Counted from the first letter of the stretch, positions 1-8,279 are shown. The stretch is DNA of 64,000 bases from Treponema sp. C6A8 (GCF_000619925.1 NZ_JHVB01000001.1:186001-250000), one strand, 5' to 3'. Numbers and translations are program-made. Notes: a model not told the origin generated them from the letters alone.

Positions 1-209
1 TTTCCTGAGTATTCGCTAATCAGACAGAAAGTAGGGCTTGTAATTGTGTCTGATACGCCCAGAGCCTTTGCAATTCCTTTTGTGATTGTTGTTTTTCCAG
101 CTGCGAGTGTTCCCTGCATGGCAATAACGTCACCTTTTTTCAAAAGGGAGCCGATTTTTTCGCCAAGGGCAATAGTCTCGTCAGCGGAGTGAGTTGTAAA
201 TGTTAACAT
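1..209 (-). CDS. tsaE: TsaE, tRNA threonylcarbamoyladenosine biosynthesis ATPase (partial)
   Basis: Seen: about 69 N-terminal residues read from the reverse strand, with a P-loop (GTLAAGKTTITKG) and then ITSPTFCLISEY, the order typical of TsaE/YjeE. Known: TsaE is a small cytosolic ATPase that works with TsaB and TsaD to make the t6A modification at position 37 of ANN-decoding tRNAs. The C-terminal half lies beyond the left edge. The start ATG at 207-209 overlaps the stop codon region of the gene upstream, so the two are probably co-translated. The second Gly of the usual GxLGAGKT is Ala here, a mild change. The family call is firm even though the gene is incomplete. Confidence 0.88.
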   Translation of the reverse strand, partial: MLTFTTHSADETIALGEKIGSLLKKGDVIAMQGTLAAGKTTITKGIAKALGVSDTITSPTFCLISEYSG

Positions 210-469
210 TGAGGGAGTCTGCCTTCCAGTTCTTCTGTTAGAATAAATTCAGTAAGCGCTTTTTTTACAGGCAAAAGAGGATAGTTAATGGGCTTTATGA
301 ATGAAATATTGATGATTCGTTTACCCATTGGATTTACTTCAATTGTAAATAAAATCCCGGCGGTTTCGGTTGCGGTTGGCAGTTCAATAACTGCATCGCA
401 GGTATATTTGCGCAGATAAAAAATCTGACCTTCCTCACGCTGTAGATTTTGTAATTCAAGCACCTTCAT
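203..469 (-). CDS. Small conserved hypothetical protein (88 aa)
   Basis: I do not recognise a domain. The 88-residue protein has no signal peptide or membrane segment. It is a mix of beta-like stretches (AGILFTIEVNPMGKRIINI) and a short acidic C-terminus. It overlaps the start of tsaE by a few bases and follows the fliD cluster in the same direction, with an 81-base gap. The tight coupling to tsaE suggests a real gene. Its function is unknown. Confidence 0.6.
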   Translation of the reverse strand: MKVLELQNLQREEGQIFYLRKYTCDAVIELPTATETAGILFTIEVNPMGKRIINISFIKPINYPLLPVKKALTEFILTEELEGRLPQC

Positions 470-550
470 CGTTCTATCATTCTACTCCAAAAAGTTACTA
501 TTCACAAGTTTAAATACAATTTTGTTATTTTGTACTTTTTAACGTAGTGA

Positions 551-1141
551 TTAGAAATGCAATGCCTGAGAAATTGCTGTCAGACGAGGACAGATTTCGT
601 ATTCAGACAAATCTCCAATAAGAACAGTATCATTATTTTGCAGAGCCTGCTCAAAATCAAGTAAAATCTGAGAAAAATCTGCAAAAAAGTCCTTGAAGTT
701 CATGCCGTTGATTGTGATTTCCTTGAAAGTGTCAGGGAAAAGTGAAGCAAGAGTTGCAACATGGCAGAACTCATTTATATTATCTGCAAGTTTTTTGATT
801 GATTCTACAACTTCAGAATTCTGGCCGTTCTGAAGGGCAACAGGAACCTGTTCCATTTTTTCAGAAAGGCTTGTAAAAAGAACTGAAAGATTTTCAAAAG
901 ATTCTCTTATAGAACCCTTTGTTACTACAGAGAACTCAAATTTTGTATTTTTTCCAAGTTCTTTTGCAGCTTCTTCGTCAAATATATCAGCTGTTATCTG
1001 CTTGCCGTCTACACTGATTCCGATTACGGCAGCTTCGTTTTCTTCGCAAGTTTTTTCAAAAGATTTAAGAACATCACCTACTGTCTGTTCGTCTTCAATC
1101 TGAACATCAACATTCTGTCCGTTAATATAAAATTCTACCAT
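551..1141 (-). CDS. Conserved hypothetical protein downstream of fliD (196 aa)
   Basis: The protein is acidic and soluble, with no signal peptide. The first 80 residues (MVEFYINGQNVDV..., then EDEQTVGDVLKSFEK) look like a ubiquitin-like beta-grasp: short strand, turn, acidic loop, helix. The rest is helical. A good SD (GAGGAA) sits 5 bases before the ATG. It lies 47 bases after fliD on the same strand, so it is likely part of the flaG-fliD transcript. The position hints at a role in flagellar filament assembly or export, perhaps as a FliS-like chaperone, but no FliS motif is visible. That role is inference from position only. Confidence 0.65.
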   Translation of the reverse strand: MVEFYINGQNVDVQIEDEQTVGDVLKSFEKTCEENEAAVIGISVDGKQITADIFDEEAAKELGKNTKFEFSVVTKGSIRESFENLSVLFTSLSEKMEQVPVALQNGQNSEVVESIKKLADNINEFCHVATLASLFPDTFKEITINGMNFKDFFADFSQILLDFEQALQNNDTVLIGDLSEYEICPRLTAISQALHF

Positions 1142-1188
1142 AAGTTCCTCGTATTATTACTTAATAATCGGCATAATTTATATTTTTT

Positions 1189-3147
1189 TTACCTGTTTCT
1201 GTTCTGCTGATTTGTAAAATTGTTGATGGAATTCTGCTGGCTTTCAAGGCTGTTGAGGGAACCTTCCATCTGACCGTATTTGTTGCGTAAATCAGCCTCT
1301 TTTTTATCCATCTGGATTTCAAGGCGGGCAATTTTCTGTTCAGAAGATTTGATTTTTGAATCAAGGCCGCTTGTTTTCATTGCAAGAATTCCGCCGGTCT
1401 GGGTGTAGGCTCCAATCTGCTTGTCCAGCTGCACTCCGATTCCGCTGTCTGAAACTAAATCTCCATCTGAATCGTAGCCGAACAGGAGTCTTATGTCTTC
1501 AAGGTGGTTTTCTATTGCCTGATCAAGTTTCTTTTCGTCAATTTCAAGATAGCCGCGGAGTCTGCTCTGAGAATAACTGCCGTTTCCTCCGCTTGCATTA
1601 GTGCTTATTCCAATCTGATTAAGCATTGTGATTTTTGCCTGGTCTGAAGTCTGGTAGCCGGCGTTAAGAATGTTAGACATATTTGACTTTATGGAAGGAA
1701 GGGTAAAGTCCGTCTGGAACATGCCGAGCTTTTTCATTTCAGTTTCGCGTTCATCAGAAGTAAGGTAATCCAGCTCCTGAATGATTTCTTCCTTGTTCTG
1801 AGAAAGGATATTGATTTCGGCAACTGTGCGGTTATACTGTCCGACAAACTGAATCAAGGCGTCTTTTGATGCTTCCTTATCCGGCTTTACTGTGATTGTT
1901 GCAGTTTTTTCGGTCTTATCGTGCAGGTGAAGGGTAATTTCAGGCACAATGTCGTCTATGTCGTTTGTAGGACGGCTGATTTTAATTCCTTCATATTTTA
2001 CGATTGCGTCGTCTGCCTCTGATACAGGATTTTTCGGCTGATAGCCAAGCTTTTTTCCACCGTCATAAGATGAAAAGGCCGAAGTGTCAAGCTGCTTTCC
2101 TGTATTGGCGTTTTTAATTCTGATGGCTGTAATGCCTTCGTAATCTTTAAGGGCAAAATCCACGAGAGTATCTTCTGTAAAAAGTCCCGGTGTTTCTATC
2201 AGCTTTTCTGAGCCGTCTTCCATAACTGCAAAAACTACATTTTCTGTAGAAACCTTCTGCTTAGGTTCAGGCATCTTTTCCGAGCTTTCTGAATCTGAAT
2301 CCAGGTTTGTGATTGTAATTCCGCCGAATTCTGCTGAACCAGAGCTCTGTAAGTCCGGAGTTCCAGGAATAGTCTTGTTGTAGGCATCTGCGACGTCTTC
2401 TGTGTCTGTCGCAATCAGCGAGAATGTAATGTGGGTATTTTTTAGCGAACGTATATCCGCAGGGATTTCTACATCGATTGAATTTTCTGGAAGCAGGGTA
2501 GAGTCTTCGTAAAATTCGTTGCCCTTTGCCTTTGCAGGCTCAATCATTCCTGAACTTAAGGCAAATTCCTTTGCGTTGCCTATGAATTCAAGCCTGTTGT
2601 CTGCTCCCGTAACCAGAGATTCAATCATCAAGGCAGATTTTCCTGTGCTTCCGCCGATTATCATTGATTTTACGATTCCGTTTGAGCGGCGGTTGATTGC
2701 ATTGGAAAAATCTTTTAGAGTTCCGCCCTTCCAGTTCAAGTTCAGCTGTTTTTCGCCAACTTTGTATGTGTAGGTTCCTGACGGCACTTTAAAATCTTTT
2801 TCCATCTCATCAGACATAAATCTGTCTGCAGTAGCAGGCTGGATAACGTCAATTTTAAAAGACTGAATTTCCGCGCTACGGGTTGCTTCTGCGCTTACGG
2901 CGCTTTCCTGAGAGGATTCTGTTATTTTATTGTTAAATGGATTTTCAAAAGAATAGAGTGCTTTTGTTTTTTCTCGTAATGAGGCGAGTTGAGAGTTCAT
3001 ATCTCTCCAGGCGTCTTTCTGGGCTTTAAGTCCATCAAGCTGAGTTTTTTCCCTGTTCAGCGGGATACGCTCAACCTGCATCAGTTTTTCTATAGTCTCA
3101 TTTGTCTTGTACTGATCTGTGACGCCTGGAATATTGAGTCCAGCCAT
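1189..3147 (-). CDS. fliD: Flagellar hook-associated protein 2 (filament cap) FliD
   Basis: FliD caps the filament tip and helps flagellin subunits fold into place. In spirochaetes this occurs in the periplasm. The N-terminus (MAGLNIPGVTDQYKTNETIEKL) is the conserved FliD_N region. The C-terminal ~150 residues carry the FliD_C signature, with GDLVSDSGIGVQLDKQI followed by a long heptad-like helix ending in a Gln/Asn-rich tail. At 652 residues it is near the usual spirochaete length. The start has an SD (GGAAAG). It sits 23 bases downstream of flaG and after the flagellin genes, the standard treponemal order. Confidence 0.93.
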   Translation of the reverse strand: MAGLNIPGVTDQYKTNETIEKLMQVERIPLNREKTQLDGLKAQKDAWRDMNSQLASLREKTKALYSFENPFNNKITESSQESAVSAEATRSAEIQSFKIDVIQPATADRFMSDEMEKDFKVPSGTYTYKVGEKQLNLNWKGGTLKDFSNAINRRSNGIVKSMIIGGSTGKSALMIESLVTGADNRLEFIGNAKEFALSSGMIEPAKAKGNEFYEDSTLLPENSIDVEIPADIRSLKNTHITFSLIATDTEDVADAYNKTIPGTPDLQSSGSAEFGGITITNLDSDSESSEKMPEPKQKVSTENVVFAVMEDGSEKLIETPGLFTEDTLVDFALKDYEGITAIRIKNANTGKQLDTSAFSSYDGGKKLGYQPKNPVSEADDAIVKYEGIKISRPTNDIDDIVPEITLHLHDKTEKTATITVKPDKEASKDALIQFVGQYNRTVAEINILSQNKEEIIQELDYLTSDERETEMKKLGMFQTDFTLPSIKSNMSNILNAGYQTSDQAKITMLNQIGISTNASGGNGSYSQSRLRGYLEIDEKKLDQAIENHLEDIRLLFGYDSDGDLVSDSGIGVQLDKQIGAYTQTGGILAMKTSGLDSKIKSSEQKIARLEIQMDKKEADLRNKYGQMEGSLNSLESQQNSINNFTNQQNRNR

Positions 3148-3170
3148 AAATCTTTCCGTTCAGAATTTAA

Positions 3171-3557
3171 TCAGATTACTTCGTCAAAAATATTACCGAT
3201 AGCTTTTCTGATTCTAAGCTTCAGATTTTGAATCTCTTCCGACGGTATCTGTTTTATAACCTTGTCTGTGCTTGCATCTACAATAGAAACAATAACACTG
3301 CCCAATTCTTTGTTTACACTGAACTGCAATTTATTATCAGAAATTAATTCTGAAAGCTTCTGCAGCTGCTGTGAAACTTCTTTTGTCTGTGCAGCAGTCT
3401 GTTCAATATTCTGAACAACCTGTGCTCCTGTTGGTGCAATGGATTGCGTTTGTACCTGCGTCTCTTTGCTGGTATTCACACTTTTTACATTGTTTTTATA
3501 GAGAGTCTGGCCATCCATTGCCATCTGAACCATGGAACTGTTTGTAATAGTGTTCAT
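3171..3557 (-). CDS. flaG: FlaG family flagellar protein
   Basis: The C-terminal ~65 residues show the FlaG pattern: LQFSVNKELGSVIVSIVDA, then a short segment ending IKQIPSEEIQNL. The N-terminal half is a Thr/Gln-rich low-complexity region. FlaG proteins affect flagellar filament length in other bacteria, and the exact role in periplasmic flagella is not settled. The start is preceded by a strong SD (AGGAGGTG). The gene begins the flaG-fliD transcript, because a clear terminator for the upstream flagellin lies at 3628-3662. Confidence 0.88.
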   Translation of the reverse strand: MNTITNSSMVQMAMDGQTLYKNNVKSVNTSKETQVQTQSIAPTGAQVVQNIEQTAAQTKEVSQQLQKLSELISDNKLQFSVNKELGSVIVSIVDASTDKVIKQIPSEEIQNLKLRIRKAIGNIFDEVI

Positions 3558-3627
3558 AGTTCACCTCCTGTATATAAGGGTAATATGTCAAGAATTTCTT
3601 CCTGAAAAATCCCACCCTGATATTTCC

Positions 3628-3662
3628 AAAAAAAAAGCAGGAGAGGGGCGCAACCCCTCCTG
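3628..3662 (-). terminator. Rho-independent terminator of flagellin gene
   Basis: On the minus strand an inverted repeat (CAGGAGGGG ... CCCCTCTCCTG, loop about 5) is followed directly by nine T residues. It lies 48 bases after the flagellin stop codon, and it separates the abundant flagellin message from flaG-fliD. Confidence 0.9.
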
Positions 3663-3709
3663 TTAAAAACTATTTCAAAAAGACGACATCCAGTGGTCTC
3701 TTTGAAAAC

Positions 3710-4558
3710 TTACTGCAAAAGTCCAAGAACAGTCTGTGTCTGTGAGTTAGACTGTGCGAGCATTGCTGTACCAGCTTGTGTGAGAATCTGGTTCTTAGTA
3801 AACTCAACCATTTCGTTAGCCATATCTGTATCGCGGATGCGGCTTTCTGCAGACTGAGTATTTTCTGCGGCAATGTCTACACCTTTTGCAGCCAGCTCAA
3901 ATCTGTTCTGGTATGCACCAAGATCTGCTCTCTGTTTTGTTACTGTTGTTAAAGCAGCGTCAACAGCAGCGAGAGTCATGTTTGCATCCTCTGGAGTTGA
4001 GATGGTAATCTGTTCATCGCCACCCTGCATGCCCTTCAAACCAAGAGCTGTAGCAGTCATAGTACCGATGAAAACACGTGTGTTCTGGTCAACGTTGGCA
4101 CCGATCTGGAACTGCATTACTGACTGTCCTTCCTGTGCAAATCGTCCTGTCAACATATTCATACCGTTGAACTGAGCCTGACTGGCAATGCGGTCAACTT
4201 CAGCAACGAGCTGTGATACTTCTACCTGAATCTGCATACGATCTTCATCGCTGTAGATACCGTTAGCAGACTGTACTGCAAGCTCACGAACACGCTGAAG
4301 AATGTCTGTTGTTTCAGTCAAATAACCTTCAGTTGTCTGAATGAATGAAACACCATTCTCAATGTTGCGGCTAGCCTGGTTAAGTCCGCGAATCTGGCTT
4401 CTCATTTTTTCTGATACTGCCAAACCTGAAGCATCGTCTCCGGCGCGATTGATGCGTTCACCAGAAGAAAGTTTCTCCATGTTCTTCATGATTGAATCAT
4501 TAGAAATGTTCAATACACGATCAGCATAGAGTGAACTCATATTGTGATTAATAATCAT
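3710..4558 (-). CDS. flaB: FlaB-type flagellin (periplasmic flagellar core filament)
   Basis: It builds the core of the periplasmic flagellar filament. The N-terminus ([20 protein letters not shown]) and C-terminus ([21 protein letters not shown]) are the conserved D0/D1 flagellin ends, with the FlaB signature [21 protein letters not shown] near residues 32-52. At about 282 residues it matches the FlaB length and lacks the variable D2/D3 domains of enteric flagellins. A longer reading adds five residues (MEGTT), but these codons are the SD itself (GGAGGGCACAACT), so the start at 4558 is preferred. It is paralogous to the flagellin at 5051-5911. I cannot assign FlaB1, B2 or B3 without alignment. 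Confidence 0.95.
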   Translation of the reverse strand: MIINHNMSSLYADRVLNISNDSIMKNMEKLSSGERINRAGDDASGLAVSEKMRSQIRGLNQASRNIENGVSFIQTTEGYLTETTDILQRVRELAVQSANGIYSDEDRMQIQVEVSQLVAEVDRIASQAQFNGMNMLTGRFAQEGQSVMQFQIGANVDQNTRVFIGTMTATALGLKGMQGGDEQITISTPEDANMTLAAVDAALTTVTKQRADLGAYQNRFELAAKGVDIAAENTQSAESRIRDTDMANEMVEFTKNQILTQAGTAMLAQSNSQTQTVLGLLQ

Positions 4559-4603
4559 AGTTGTGCCCTCCATGTTTACTTATACATAAAGCATCTTGCT
4601 TTA

Positions 4604-4712
4604 CGCCTGCAGGCGAAGGCTGAATTAGTTCTGCGCCCCTAATTCAGTTTCAGACCTATTACAGCAGGAATGGTCAGAATAAATAGGCGTTTAGTCTGAC
4701 CGTTCTTGCTGT
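4604..4712 (-). promoter_or_regulatory. Hairpin-rich 5' leader of flagellin mRNA
   Basis: Three inverted repeats lie in series between this flagellin start and the upstream terminator: a 12-base palindrome CGCCTGCAGGCG at 4604-4615, 9-base perfect arms CTGAATTAG/CTAATTCAG at 4620-4628 and 4639-4647, and 20-base imperfect arms (about 17 matches) at 4661-4680 and 4693-4712. They would form a structured leader if transcription starts upstream of 4712. I did not find a convincing sigma-28 or sigma-70 promoter in this gap. Leader-based control of flagellin translation or stability is inference. Confidence 0.45.
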
Positions 4713-4831
4713 CACCTGCGGGGCAGGGAAGGCACTATGTCAAAAATCTTCGGTATATCTGAAAATATACTCTCGTTATAGTCTAATACTATAATACTAC
4801 TAATTGGTGTTTTTGTGGAATAAATTTTAAG

Positions 4832-4888
4832 AAAAAAAGCAGAAACACCGTGCTGTTAAAGAACAGCCTCATCGACTGTCCTTTAACA
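4832..4888 (-). terminator. Probable terminator of the upstream flagellin transcript
   Basis: Reading the minus strand, arms TGTTAAAGGACAG and CTGTTCTTTAACA (12 of 13 pairs) are followed by a small GCA/TGC stem and then a run of seven T (4833-4839). It lies after the 5051-5911 flagellin gene and after the flagellin relic at 4939-4992. Confidence 0.65.
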
Positions 4889-4938
4889 TATTTAGTATAA
4901 CTCACTATTAAAGTAAAGACAACCTTTACTTAAAAGAA

Positions 4939-4992
4939 CTATCTCAAGAGACTGAGAACGTTCTGACTCTGAGAGTTGGCCTGAGCCAGCAT
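4939..4992 (-). pseudogene. 3'-terminal relic of a third flagellin gene
   Basis: On the minus strand the sequence reads [17 protein letters not shown] followed by TAG. This is exactly the last 17 residues of the intact flagellin at 5051-5911. The DNA differs at several synonymous sites (for example CTCTTGAGATAG against TTGTTGAGATAG), so it is not a fresh slip duplication. No upstream flagellin coding sequence is attached: 58 bases of hairpin-forming sequence separate it from the neighbouring stop codon. It looks like the leftover end of a deleted flagellin paralogue whose terminator is still used. Confidence 0.75.
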
Positions 4993-5050
4993 TGGTCGCA
5001 AGCAAGCTTGCTTAGCAATGCTGCTTATGACTTAACTCCTACTTGCCAGA

Positions 5051-5911
5051 CTATCTCAACAAACTGAGTACATTCTGACTCTGGCTGTTAGCCTGAGCGA
5101 GCATTGCAGTACCTGCCTGCTGGAGTACAGAGTTCTTAGTGAATTCAACCATCTGACTAGCCATGTCTGTATCACGGATGCGTGATTCAGAAGCCTGTGT
5201 ATTTTCAGCTGCAATATCCAAGCCTTTTACAGTCATTTCAAGACGGTTCTGATATGCACCGAGATCAGCACGCTGTTTGTTGATCTTCTTCAATGCATCA
5301 TCTACTGCACCAATAGCACGGTTGGCATCTTCCGGTGTGGCAAGTGTAATTTTTTCGCCAGTTCCGATTTCGCGGATTCCGAGAGCATCAGAAGTCATAG
5401 TTCCGATGAAAACCTGTACACGCTGATCCATGTTAGCACCAATGTGGAACCACATAGAACCTGTAACCTGGTTTTCTCCCATTACCTGTGCGAAGCGGCC
5501 TGTAAGCATGTTCATGCCGTTGAACTGAGCAGAACTTGCAATACGATCAACTTCAGATACGAGAGCAGAAATTTCTACCTGAATCTGCATGCGGTCTTCA
5601 GAAGAGTAGATACCGTTTGAAGACTGAACTGCAAGTTCACGGATACGTTGCATGATGTCTGTTGTTTCCTGCAAATAGCCTTCAGTTGTCTGAATAAAGC
5701 TGATGCCGTTCAAAGCATTCTTAGAAGCCTGATTCAAACCTCTGATCTGGCTGCGCATCTTTTCAGATACTGCAAGACCTGAAGCATCATCACCTGCACG
5801 ATTGATTCTTTCTCCTGATGAGAGTTTCTCCATGTCTTTTGTGAAACTTACACCAGTTACTCCGAGCTGACGGTTGGCAAACATTGCCGACATGTTGTGG
5901 TTGATAACCAT
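5051..5911 (-). CDS. flaB: FlaB-type flagellin (periplasmic flagellar core filament)
   Basis: A 286-residue core flagellin with the conserved ends [20 protein letters not shown] and [17 protein letters not shown], and the shared [21 protein letters not shown] block. It is strongly similar to the flagellin at 3710-4558 across the N- and C-terminal thirds. The middle differs ([20 protein letters not shown]). SD AAGGAGG lies 6 bases before the ATG. A sigma-28-type promoter is visible 160 bases upstream, which fits late-class flagellar expression. Having more than one FlaB is normal in treponemes. Confidence 0.95.
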   Translation of the reverse strand: MVINHNMSAMFANRQLGVTGVSFTKDMEKLSSGERINRAGDDASGLAVSEKMRSQIRGLNQASKNALNGISFIQTTEGYLQETTDIMQRIRELAVQSSNGIYSSEDRMQIQVEISALVSEVDRIASSAQFNGMNMLTGRFAQVMGENQVTGSMWFHIGANMDQRVQVFIGTMTSDALGIREIGTGEKITLATPEDANRAIGAVDDALKKINKQRADLGAYQNRLEMTVKGLDIAAENTQASESRIRDTDMASQMVEFTKNSVLQQAGTAMLAQANSQSQNVLSLLR

Positions 5912-6070
5912 AGTATTCCTCCTTGGAATGTTGTGGCAGAAGAATCCTTTCTTCTGTAAAAAAGACGCAAAAATGCGTAAATGTTCTTACAAGGCTACAT
6001 CTACACATTTTTGCCGAACTGTTTGGCTTTTGCTTCTACGAAGTCGTAAAACCATAACACTTCTTATATA

Positions 6071-6098
6071 TAATCGGAGGACTGGTTCTGAATCTTTA
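6071..6098 (-). promoter_or_regulatory. Putative sigma-28 (FliA) promoter for flagellin gene
   Basis: Read on the minus strand: TAAA, 16 bases, then TCCGATTA. This is close to the FliA consensus TAAA-N15-GCCGATAA. It lies upstream of the flagellin at 5051-5911 with a leader of about 150 bases. Confidence 0.6.
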
Positions 6099-6111
6099 GT
6101 GAAAAATCGAA

Positions 6112-6155
6112 AAAAATTCAAAAAAAAATTAAAAATTTTTGAATTTTTTTCGAAA
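6112..6155 (-). terminator. AT-rich terminator after rdgB
   Basis: Just after the rdgB stop, the minus strand has ATTCAAAAA and TTTTTGAAT arms followed by TTTTTTCG. The stem is very AT-rich, so efficiency is uncertain. Confidence 0.45.
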
Positions 6156-6159
6156 AAAG

Positions 6160-6819
6160 TTAGATATTCAGTGAATCAATGATTTTTTTAAGCTGTTTTG
6201 TGGCTTTTCCGCGGTGTGAAATGCCGTTTTTTTCATCTGCAGACAGCTGGGCAACTGTTTTATTGAACTCTGGAAGGAAAACAATAGGATCGTAGCCAAA
6301 GCCGCCGTCGCCAGCTTTCTTAGATATATCTTCTATTAATGTACCTTCAAAAGTTTCCTGGCAGACATAGAGGCGGTCTGTTCCAAGGTATAAAACCATT
6401 GCGCAGGTATAGTGGCAGCTTCGCTTTCCGTGAAGATATGCCGCCTCTGGGAGCTGACCTTTTTTTACAGCCTCATTAAGCTGGTTAATAAGAAAGACAT
6501 TCTGCTCTTCCTGAGGAATTTTTGTGCCGTCAGGCTTTCCCTTCATGAAGTCAGGACCTGCATAACGTGATGAATAAATGCCAGGTGCCCCGCCCAAAGC
6601 GTCTACACAGATTCCTGAATCATCAGCAATGACTGGTTTATGAACGATGTCATAAAGCGCCTTTGCCTTAATCAGGCTGTTTTCGTAAAAGGTAATACCC
6701 GTCTCATCAGGATCAAAATAGATTCCTTCATCAGACGGGATAAGAATTTCATGTTCCGGGAGAAGCTGCTGCATCTCGCGTTTTTTGTTTTTATTTCCTG
6801 TCGCTAAGTAAATTTTCAT
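6160..6819 (-). CDS. rdgB: XTP/dITP diphosphatase (RdgB/HAM1 family)
   Basis: This enzyme hydrolyses ITP, dITP and XTP to monophosphates and so keeps deaminated purines out of nucleic acids. Seen: N-terminal IYLATGNKNKKREM (the T/SxNxxK nucleotide-binding motif), a central VIADDSGICVDALGGAPGIYS metal-binding block, and the C-terminal GGFGYDPIVFLPE...SHRGKA region. A segment near residues 85-120 (IPQEEQNVFLINQLN...) extends the usual loop. A reading two codons longer exists, but the family normally starts at MKIYLATGN, which is used here. No strong SD is visible. Confidence 0.93.
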   Translation of the reverse strand: MKIYLATGNKNKKREMQQLLPEHEILIPSDEGIYFDPDETGITFYENSLIKAKALYDIVHKPVIADDSGICVDALGGAPGIYSSRYAGPDFMKGKPDGTKIPQEEQNVFLINQLNEAVKKGQLPEAAYLHGKRSCHYTCAMVLYLGTDRLYVCQETFEGTLIEDISKKAGDGGFGYDPIVFLPEFNKTVAQLSADEKNGISHRGKATKQLKKIIDSLNI

Positions 6820-6850
6820 GTACATATATTAGCGGAAATAAGGCTTCTAG

Positions 6851-7768
6851 TCACTCTTCATAGCTTTCCAGAATATTTTTGTAATTCTTGGCGCAGGAAA
6901 GATAATATCTGACCTGCCTTTCGCAAATGCCCAGCAGTTCTCCTATCAGTTTGTTTGAAGTTACAAGGTGGGAAGTTTGCAGCAGAAGCAGGTGATTCTT
7001 ATTCTGCCAGGCATGCGTGTGATGATTTAATTTCTTTTTTAAATTTGTGTCAGAAAAATATCCGTAATCTTTTTCTTTTGTAAGGAATTTCAGCTGGGAC
7101 TGGTACCGTGTCCTGTAAAAATAGGATTTATTTCTGGATTCTGTCAGCAGCTTCTGATTTTCAAGCTTGGTATTTAAGCTTAATTTGCAAATCCTGATTC
7201 CTTCAAGTATCACGTTGTAATCAAGCTTTAAGGCCTTACATATAGTGTAGAGATTTTTTTCATCATAGAACTGAACGTATTTCAGAAGCAGGGTGATGAG
7301 AACCCTTTCTTTCTTTTCTGTATAAGAGTGAAGGGCTGCCTGCAAATCTTCCGGACTGACGCGCTTTCTGTTGTAAGGAACTTTTTGTTCTGCGCAGCAA
7401 AGTTGACTAATCGGTTCGTATTTATATCTGTCCTGGAGGACCTTCGAATATTCTTCGTGGTAGCTGCAGAGTTCCTCAATGCTTTGTTTTGCCCGTTTTT
7501 TCAGGTTCTTGTTTACTATTGAAGAAATCTGAGAATAGAAGTAGGGGAAAAAGTTTCCTATAGAACTTTTGTAACAGTCGATAAGGTTTCCGCCTTTTTC
7601 CAGGAATTCCAGAAGGATTTCTTCCCGAAAATCTTCATCATATTTATGAAGTCCGAAAAGAGGATAGTTTTTGAAGATGAATTCGGCCATAAAGTTTACA
7701 GCCTGATTTCTTGTAAGTAGACCTTCTTCAAGAAGAGATGGAATCTTGTTCAATTCGATTTTTAACAT
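6851..7768 (-). CDS. Sigma-factor-like helix-turn-helix protein of unknown function
   Basis: No family is recognised with certainty. Residues 20-95 resemble sigma-70 region 2 in rhythm: a helix, then FREEILLEFLEKGGNLIDCY, then FFPYFYSQISSIVNKNLKK, comparable to the core-binding RQDLIQEG...F.TY...I segment. The last 45 residues (NKLIGELLGICERQVRYYLS) read as a helix-turn-helix. The protein is basic, with no signal peptide. A sigma-54-type promoter lies upstream (7839-7855). A regulatory, DNA-binding or RNA-polymerase-binding role is inference. A distant sigma-70 family relative or a phage-like regulator are alternatives. Confidence 0.6.
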   Translation of the reverse strand: MLKIELNKIPSLLEEGLLTRNQAVNFMAEFIFKNYPLFGLHKYDEDFREEILLEFLEKGGNLIDCYKSSIGNFFPYFYSQISSIVNKNLKKRAKQSIEELCSYHEEYSKVLQDRYKYEPISQLCCAEQKVPYNRKRVSPEDLQAALHSYTEKKERVLITLLLKYVQFYDEKNLYTICKALKLDYNVILEGIRICKLSLNTKLENQKLLTESRNKSYFYRTRYQSQLKFLTKEKDYGYFSDTNLKKKLNHHTHAWQNKNHLLLLQTSHLVTSNKLIGELLGICERQVRYYLSCAKNYKNILESYEE

Positions 7769-7838
7769 TGTTTTTTCCTTTTTTTTGATTAATTTTTTTT
7801 GCAGTTATTTTTCTGCTATTGTGCGCACGCTTTTTATA

Positions 7839-7855
7839 TAGCAATATTTGTGCCA
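7839..7855 (-). promoter_or_regulatory. rpoN-dependent promoter: Putative sigma-54 (RpoN) promoter
   Basis: On the minus strand: TGGCAC, five bases, TTGCTA. This matches the -24/-12 consensus TGGCAC-N5-TTGCW at every key position. It is placed about 60 bases upstream of the 6851-7768 start codon, on the correct strand. No enhancer site was identified. Confidence 0.65.
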
Positions 7856-7932
7856 GAATTTGACTTTTTTGATGATTTCAGGCAGAAAAAGAAAATATTT
7901 TGAGAAATTTTAAAAAAAAGAGATTTATGCTA

Positions 7933-7961
7933 TTGACCCAAATGCCCTGATTGTGTATTAT
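7933..7961 (+). promoter_or_regulatory. Sigma-70 promoter of the tRNA gene
   Basis: TTGACC, 17 bases, TATTAT, ending 13 bases before the first base of the tRNA. Confidence 0.75.
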
Positions 7962-7974
7962 TCTACTTACTTAC

Positions 7975-8047
7975 GGCGACCTAGCTCAGTTGGTAGAGCA
8001 CACGGCTCATATCCGTGATGTCAATGGTTCAATCCCATTGGTCGCTA
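7975..8047 (+). tRNA. tRNA-Met (anticodon CAT)
   Basis: A 73-base cloverleaf can be folded by eye. The acceptor is GGCGACC/GGTCGCT (one terminal G-T pair). The D arm is GCTC/GAGC. The anticodon stem CACGG/CCGTG encloses loop CTCATAT (anticodon CAT). The T arm AATGG/CCATT has loop TTCAATC, followed by discriminator A. No CCA is encoded. The anticodon stem lacks the three G-C pairs of initiator tRNA, so this is elongator Met. A lysidine-modified Ile2 tRNA with the same anticodon cannot be fully excluded. Confidence 0.93.
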
Positions 8048-8049
8048 TC

Positions 8050-8078
8050 AGGCTTCCAGAAACTGGAAGCCTTTTTTA
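8050..8078 (+). terminator. Terminator of the tRNA transcript
   Basis: Perfect arms AGGCTTCCAG and CTGGAAGCCT around AAA, followed by TTTTTTA, starting 3 bases after the tRNA. Confidence 0.92.
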
Positions 8079-8203
8079 TTTTAAATTCTGCTAATTAATT
8101 AGAAGATATTAATTTAAGATTATTAAAATTAATGAGAATTAATGAAACTGTGACAAATATAAATTTTAAGAAGATTAAAAGTTTTATTTGCATAAAAAAA
8201 ATG

Positions 8204-8232
8204 TTGTTAAATTGAAGCAATCAGAATATAAT
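8204..8232 (+). promoter_or_regulatory. Sigma-70 promoter upstream of the small exported protein
   Basis: TTGTTA, 17 bases, TATAAT, about 48 bases before the ATG at 8280. The rest of the 8080-8203 stretch is AT-rich with several ATTAAT repeats and no recognisable gene. Confidence 0.65.
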
Positions 8233-8279
8233 AAGGATATATAAAAAGTTGGTGGGAAATTATCTTGCAGGAGTTACGT

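Noticed and set aside
1356..1601. Plus-strand ORF inside fliD
   Set aside because: It is antisense to a clearly real gene, has no SD and no recognisable domain. It is a shadow frame.
5001..5021. AGCAAGCTTGCT palindrome near the flagellin relic as a terminator or IS end
   Set aside because: There is no T tract and no terminal repeat partner. It is a short symmetric site only, noted within the relic's context.
8265..8279. TTG start for the small exported protein
   Set aside because: The bases TTGCAGGAG form the SD of the ATG at 8280, which also begins the signal peptide.
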